64,000 bases of DNA from Mycobacterium sp. NBC_00419 (GTDB taxonomy: Bacteria; Actinomycetota; Actinomycetes; Mycobacteriales; Mycobacteriaceae). The notes under the pieces were generated by a model. That model did not search any database. It was not told the origin of the DNA and was given only the letters and a program-made list of their open reading frames with translations. Location of the stretch: NCBI RefSeq assembly GCF_036023875.1, contig NZ_CP107931.1, forward strand, positions 930,001 to 994,000, written 5' to 3'. The first letter of the stretch is position 1. Every line of letters starts with the position of its first letter. This document shows, piece after piece, positions 60,308 to 64,000 of the stretch. Made by a program: the position numbers and the translations under genes.

Positions 60308-61033
60308 ATGAAACCGATGAAACCCGTCACAGTCGTCCCCCGCCAACCCGGCGAACCCGATCCAGATGTCCGCGGCCTCGCATTGGCTCACCGGGCGATA
60401 CTCAACGATGTCGGCCGCCTGACCGATGCGGTCGCCGCCATCCGCGACGGGCAGCCCTGCAGCCCCGGGCGGGCCCGGGCGATCGCCCGCTACACCGAGC
60501 TGATGTGCGATTCGATCCACCACCATCACACCGTCGAAGACGAGGTGCTGTGGCCGGTGATCGATGCCAGCGCCGGTGACATGATCGACCTGACTGAGCT
60601 GACGGAAGACCACGCGGCGCTGGACCCGAGACTGGACGTCATCCGCAGGCGCGCCAACGGTTTTCGCGTCGCGGGAGGCGACGTTCGCACCGCCAAACTG
60701 TTGGCCGCGGAGCTGTCTGATCTGCTGACATTGCTGACCGAGCACATCACCGAGGAGGAGCGCGACATCTTCCCGGTGATCCGCAAGCACCTGTCGGTGG
60801 CAAGCTGGCAGGCCGTCGAGGAGACCGCACAACGCACCGGGCGGCTGTCGTTCGATGCACCGCGCACACTGGCTTTGATGACCGACGAAGAACGCCGCAC
60901 CATGCTCACACAGCTCAGCCCACCGATGCGGGCGGTGATGGGTCTGGTGTGGCGGCGTCACCGCAAGTTCGAGCGGACGGTGTTCGCCTCGGACGCCAGC
61001 TTGGGGCGCAGCGCGGCGGCGGCGGCGCGGTAG
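60308..61033 (+). CDS. Hemerythrin-like (HHE) protein
   Basis: A 241-residue protein with one hemerythrin HHE four-helix domain over residues ~20-165. Iron ligands are visible in LAHRAIL, HHHHTVEDEVLWP, EDHAALD and HITEEERDIFP. A second helical region of ~75 residues follows. Mycobacterial hemerythrin-like proteins are linked to peroxide and NO responses. The ATG at 60308 lies inside a tandem GGTTAC-GCAT repeat. Its 3' end overlaps the convergent SARP gene by 76 bases. Confidence 0.9.
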   Translation: MKPMKPVTVVPRQPGEPDPDVRGLALAHRAILNDVGRLTDAVAAIRDGQPCSPGRARAIARYTELMCDSIHHHHTVEDEVLWPVIDASAGDMIDLTELTEDHAALDPRLDVIRRRANGFRVAGGDVRTAKLLAAELSDLLTLLTEHITEEERDIFPVIRKHLSVASWQAVEETAQRTGRLSFDAPRTLALMTDEERRTMLTQLSPPMRAVMGLVWRRHRKFERTVFASDASLGRSAAAAAR

Positions 61034-64000
61034 CGCCGAGCATCCTCGGTGTTGCCGAGCAACTCGGCGACGGCGGCCAAGGCTTCATCGACCGGCCCGG
61101 TCAGCAGGCTGCCGTTGTCGAGTCCGGCCATCCGCCCGGAGTACGGTCGGAGTTCCTCAGCGCATTTCGCAGCGGCGTCAGCATCTTCGAGGGCTACAGC
61201 GGCGTGAGCGCGCAGCGTGGTGATAGCCAGCCAGTAGTAGGAACGCTCCACCGGCTGGCGGGTCGCCCAGATCTGGCGCGCTTCGTCGGGGCGGCCCGCG
61301 TCCAACAGCGCCAGGACCGCGGCGTCGGCGATCGAGGTCGAGACGTAGGCGTGCACGGCCACGAGTTCGTCGGCCATCACAGCGAGATCGCCGCGCGCCA
61401 GCCCCGCGGTCAACCGGCCGACCACCGAGATCACACCCCCGTTGGCCGCACCCTGTTGTGCCAACTGGGCTGCCGCGGCATCGTAACGTCGCTCGCCCTC
61501 GTCGATATCGCCGCCGAGCACGGTGAGCTGGGCCTTGAACACCTCCAGCACAGTGAGCAACTGCGCGAGCTGTCCGGTGCCTGCTCGCGCCACCGCAAGT
61601 TCGACATGCTGTTGAGCGGCAGGCAGATCCGAGCGCCCGGCGGCGGTCAGGAATGCCAGCCAGTGGGCGACGGCCTGATAGTCGACCGCGGCGGCGGCGT
61701 CGGCGGCGGCCAGGAACTCGTCGGTGAGCTGCTCACGGTTGTGGGCCTCGTCGGGGCCTAGAGCCCCGTACGCCGCGATGTTGAGAGCCGTACACAAGGT
61801 GCGGCCATGGGCGGCTGGATCGTGTTCGTACAACCCACGCGCCAGGGTCAGGCCTTCGACACTGGCTGCGATGGCGGCCGGTGGGTCAGCGCCTTCCAAC
61901 TCTGCGAACACTGCGGCGAGCAGCCGAACCCGTTGCCCCGGGGTCGGCTCACCCGCCAGTGCCCGTCGGAGCGCGCCGAGGATCTCGATGTCGGGGTTGT
62001 CACCTACGCGGGTCCGCCACACCAGGGGCGCGTCCCAGGCCGTCAGAAGACGCGCGGTGCGCTGAGGGGATGGCGCCGCCACCGGCAATGCCTGCTTGAG
62101 CGCGTCGCGGGCGGCCACGACGTCGCCGATGCGCGCGGAGGCGGACACCACTCCGCAGTAGGCCTCAACGGTGCGCTCGGCTTCGTCCTCGCCGGACTCG
62201 GCCCAGTTGGCCAGCTGCAGCATGCGCACCGCGGCCCGCCACTGTCGTGCTGCTTCAACCGGTGCGCCCACCCGATCGGCGTCGCGGGCGGCCGCCATGG
62301 CGAAATCTGCGGCCGCGACTGCACTGGCCGGGGTCGCAGCCGCCACCGCGTGATAGGCCAACGCTGCCGGGTCGGCGGTGTCGCGCTGCTGCAGAAGCTG
62401 ACCGAGCGCGTTGGCGTGCAGGCGCGAGCGCCGCAGCAGCGAAGTGTCCTCATAGAGGGTGTCGCGGACCAGCGAGTGGGCGAACCGGACCCGACCCGGG
62501 GCGGGCTCTTCGAGCAGGCCGACCAGGACAGCAGGCTCCAATGCGTCGAGCAGATCATCGGGCTCGCGATGCGCCAACCCGGCCAGCAGATCGACGTCGA
62601 CCTCACGGCCCAGCACGGCGGCCTGGCGCAGGGCGGTCACGGTGGCACCGGGCAGTCGGCCGAGACGGCGGCGCAGCACGTCGCCCACGCCCGCAGGCAC
62701 GGCCACCGTGGACGCATCAAGTCCCTCGGCCGTCGTCAGGCGCGCCAGTTCGCGAACGAACAATGGATTGCCCCCTGTTCGGTCACGCAGCGACCGCAGG
62801 GCTTCCCCGGTCAGATGAGGCAGACCACAGTCTGCGGCGAGGGCCGCCGTCGCGGCGTCGTCGAGGCCCCCGACGGCAACATGAGCTGCAGTCTGGGCCG
62901 CCAATGCAGCTCGGGCGGAGGCCAATTCGCTGCCCGACTCCGACGGTCGATAGGTGGCGACAACCAGCAGTGGACTGTCCCGCAGTTCGTGTGTCACGAG
63001 GCGAAGAAGCTCGAGGGTCAAACCGTCGGTGCGGTGCAGGTCGTCGAGCAGAACGGCGACCGGACCGTCGTTGGCTGCCCGTCCCACCAGCGCGGCCACG
63101 GCATGGGCGGTCCAGAACGTGCTGTGCCCGTCCGCCTCCGGGGGGCCGTGGTCATGAAGCAGCGGTGCGAGAGCGTGGCGATCACGCGATTCGGTGGGCA
63201 CGTACGCGTCGCCGAAATGGCGCAGCACCTCGGTCCAGGCCCACCCGGGTGGCGCGCCGTCAACTTCCGGACAGCGCCCCTCTGCGACTGTCCAGCCGGC
63301 GGCCCGCAATCGTGCCGCCGCCGCTGCGGCGATCGTCGTCTTTCCCCAACCGGCTTCGCCGCCTAACCAGACCAGCCGGCTACCGAGGCGGCGCGCCTCC
63401 TCGGCGGCCCGGTCAATGGCGGCGAGCTCTCGCGAACGGCCGTGTAGCGATTGAGGTTCCGTGGCGATCACCTGTGACGCCTGCTGGGGGGCGGCAGGCG
63501 GGATCGTTGGCCGGCCGGAGTCGAGATGAGGGGCTTGGCCGAGGATGGCATCTTCGAGGTCGCGAATGGCACGGCCCGGCTCGAGTCCCAGCTCATCGGC
63601 GAGGTGGCTACGGGTGCGGCGCAAGACATCCAGCGCGTCAGCCTGTCGGTTGGCGCGGTACAGGGCTGTAGCCAGGATCACCGCGGCGCCCTCCCTGGTG
63701 GGATGCTCGCGGACGTGCCCCTCCAACTCGCCAACGACCAGTGCGTCGTGATCGAGGGACAAATGGGCTTGCGCACGCAACTCGATTGCGGTGAAGCGCA
63801 ATTCGGTCAACCGTGCCGCCTCGGCGACTGCCCACCGGGCGTCTGACACCTCGGCGTAGGGATCACCGGCCCAGTGCTCGAGCGCTGATGTCAGCGCAGA
63901 GACGCGCCGTGGTGCGTCGTCGTCAGCCTGTGCCCTCCGGACCTGTTCGTCGAAGTGCCAGGCGTCGACGGCGGCGGCGGGCAGTCGCAGGCGGTACCCG
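60958..64000 (-). CDS. Large SARP/AfsR-type regulator with ATPase and TPR-like region (5' end outside window)
   Basis: The frame is open to the right edge, so the N-terminus is missing; at least 1013 residues are present. The end of the winged-helix domain (GYRLRL) leads into a bacterial transcriptional activation (BTAD) domain ending ELGLEPGRAIRDLE. Then comes an ATPase with Walker A GGEAGWGKTT and Walker B VAVLLDDLH, and a long Ala-rich helical (TPR-like) C-terminus without a LuxR domain. Such proteins activate secondary-metabolism or stress genes. Its target is unknown; the repeats at 60258-60290 are one candidate. Confidence 0.92.
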   Translation of the reverse strand, partial: GYRLRLPAAAVDAWHFDEQVRRAQADDDAPRRVSALTSALEHWAGDPYAEVSDARWAVAEAARLTELRFTAIELRAQAHLSLDHDALVVGELEGHVREHPTREGAAVILATALYRANRQADALDVLRRTRSHLADELGLEPGRAIRDLEDAILGQAPHLDSGRPTIPPAAPQQASQVIATEPQSLHGRSRELAAIDRAAEEARRLGSRLVWLGGEAGWGKTTIAAAAAARLRAAGWTVAEGRCPEVDGAPPGWAWTEVLRHFGDAYVPTESRDRHALAPLLHDHGPPEADGHSTFWTAHAVAALVGRAANDGPVAVLLDDLHRTDGLTLELLRLVTHELRDSPLLVVATYRPSESGSELASARAALAAQTAAHVAVGGLDDAATAALAADCGLPHLTGEALRSLRDRTGGNPLFVRELARLTTAEGLDASTVAVPAGVGDVLRRRLGRLPGATVTALRQAAVLGREVDVDLLAGLAHREPDDLLDALEPAVLVGLLEEPAPGRVRFAHSLVRDTLYEDTSLLRRSRLHANALGQLLQQRDTADPAALAYHAVAAATPASAVAAADFAMAAARDADRVGAPVEAARQWRAAVRMLQLANWAESGEDEAERTVEAYCGVVSASARIGDVVAARDALKQALPVAAPSPQRTARLLTAWDAPLVWRTRVGDNPDIEILGALRRALAGEPTPGQRVRLLAAVFAELEGADPPAAIAASVEGLTLARGLYEHDPAAHGRTLCTALNIAAYGALGPDEAHNREQLTDEFLAAADAAAAVDYQAVAHWLAFLTAAGRSDLPAAQQHVELAVARAGTGQLAQLLTVLEVFKAQLTVLGGDIDEGERRYDAAAAQLAQQGAANGGVISVVGRLTAGLARGDLAVMADELVAVHAYVSTSIADAAVLALLDAGRPDEARQIWATRQPVERSYYWLAITTLRAHAAVALEDADAAAKCAEELRPYSGRMAGLDNGSLLTGPVDEALAAVAELLGNTEDARRYRAAAAALRPKLASEANTVRSNLR

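Noticed and set aside
61807..63366. Plus-strand frame (519 codons) opposite the SARP gene
   Set aside because: No domain seen and composition is shadow-like. The minus strand carries BTAD and Walker motifs.

Overview
The window comes from a mycobacterium, most likely a fast-growing non-tuberculous species (Mycolicibacterium-like). The support is GC-rich coding DNA, tightly overlapping genes, TANNNT -10 elements placed so that some mRNAs would be leaderless, and a core (about 20.5-47.7 kb) in the same order as Mycobacterium tuberculosis Rv2466c to Rv2485c. That core runs mycothiol-dependent reductase, pepN, respiratory accessory proteins, HNH nuclease, glbO, aglA, Rv2474c, Rv2475c, gdh, ettA, an SSB paralogue, plsB2, plsC, wax-ester-synthase-like protein and lipQ. 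No transposase, phage gene or CRISPR array was seen. Synteny statements and gene names rest on recall of families, not on a search.

Left accessory block (1-20.5 kb). A large non-ribosomal peptide synthetase, cut by the left edge, is translationally coupled to an ABC exporter and an MmpL-type exporter. The visible modules are (A)-PCP-E, C-A(with N-methyltransferase)-PCP, C-A-PCP and C-A-PCP-reductase. All three complete A domains have threonine-like pockets, so the expected product is a Thr-rich, N-methylated peptide released as an aldehyde or alcohol. Convergent to it is a compact operon of an NCS1 base permease, a yeast-type cytosine deaminase and an isopenicillin-N-synthase-like Fe(II) oxygenase, which suggests oxidative salvage of a modified pyrimidine.

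Conserved core (20.5-47.7 kb). It covers redox defence, respiration (two small proteins thought to belong to the III2IV2 supercomplex, a truncated haemoglobin, a CtaG/CopD fusion), NAD-glutamate dehydrogenase, translation factor EttA, and a coupled acyl-lipid operon (WS/DGAT-like, PlsC, PlsB2, CtaG/CopD). Insertions relative to M. tuberculosis are a TetR regulator before aglA, the CtaG/CopD gene and a phosphoesterase lipoprotein.

Right accessory block (47.7-64 kb). After tRNA-Arg(TCT) come a lower-GC patch with a perfect inverted repeat, a RelBE-type toxin-antitoxin pair, an unusual zinc-knuckle SDR, an F420-type nitroreductase, a membrane diguanylate cyclase and a glyoxalase-fold protein. 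Next is a four-gene coupled operon: a biuret-hydrolase-like enzyme, FdrA, a DUF1116 protein, and a carbamate kinase fused to an allophanate-hydrolase C-terminal domain. This looks like an ATP-yielding carbamoyl (ureide) catabolic system and is the most novel item here. The window ends with an OatA-like acyltransferase, a hemerythrin-like protein whose upstream region carries three heptamers at 11-bp spacing (SARP-box geometry), and a large SARP-family ATPase regulator cut by the right edge.

No gap between called genes exceeds 300 bases. The largest, 47688-47975, holds nothing I can support beyond the lipQ promoter area.
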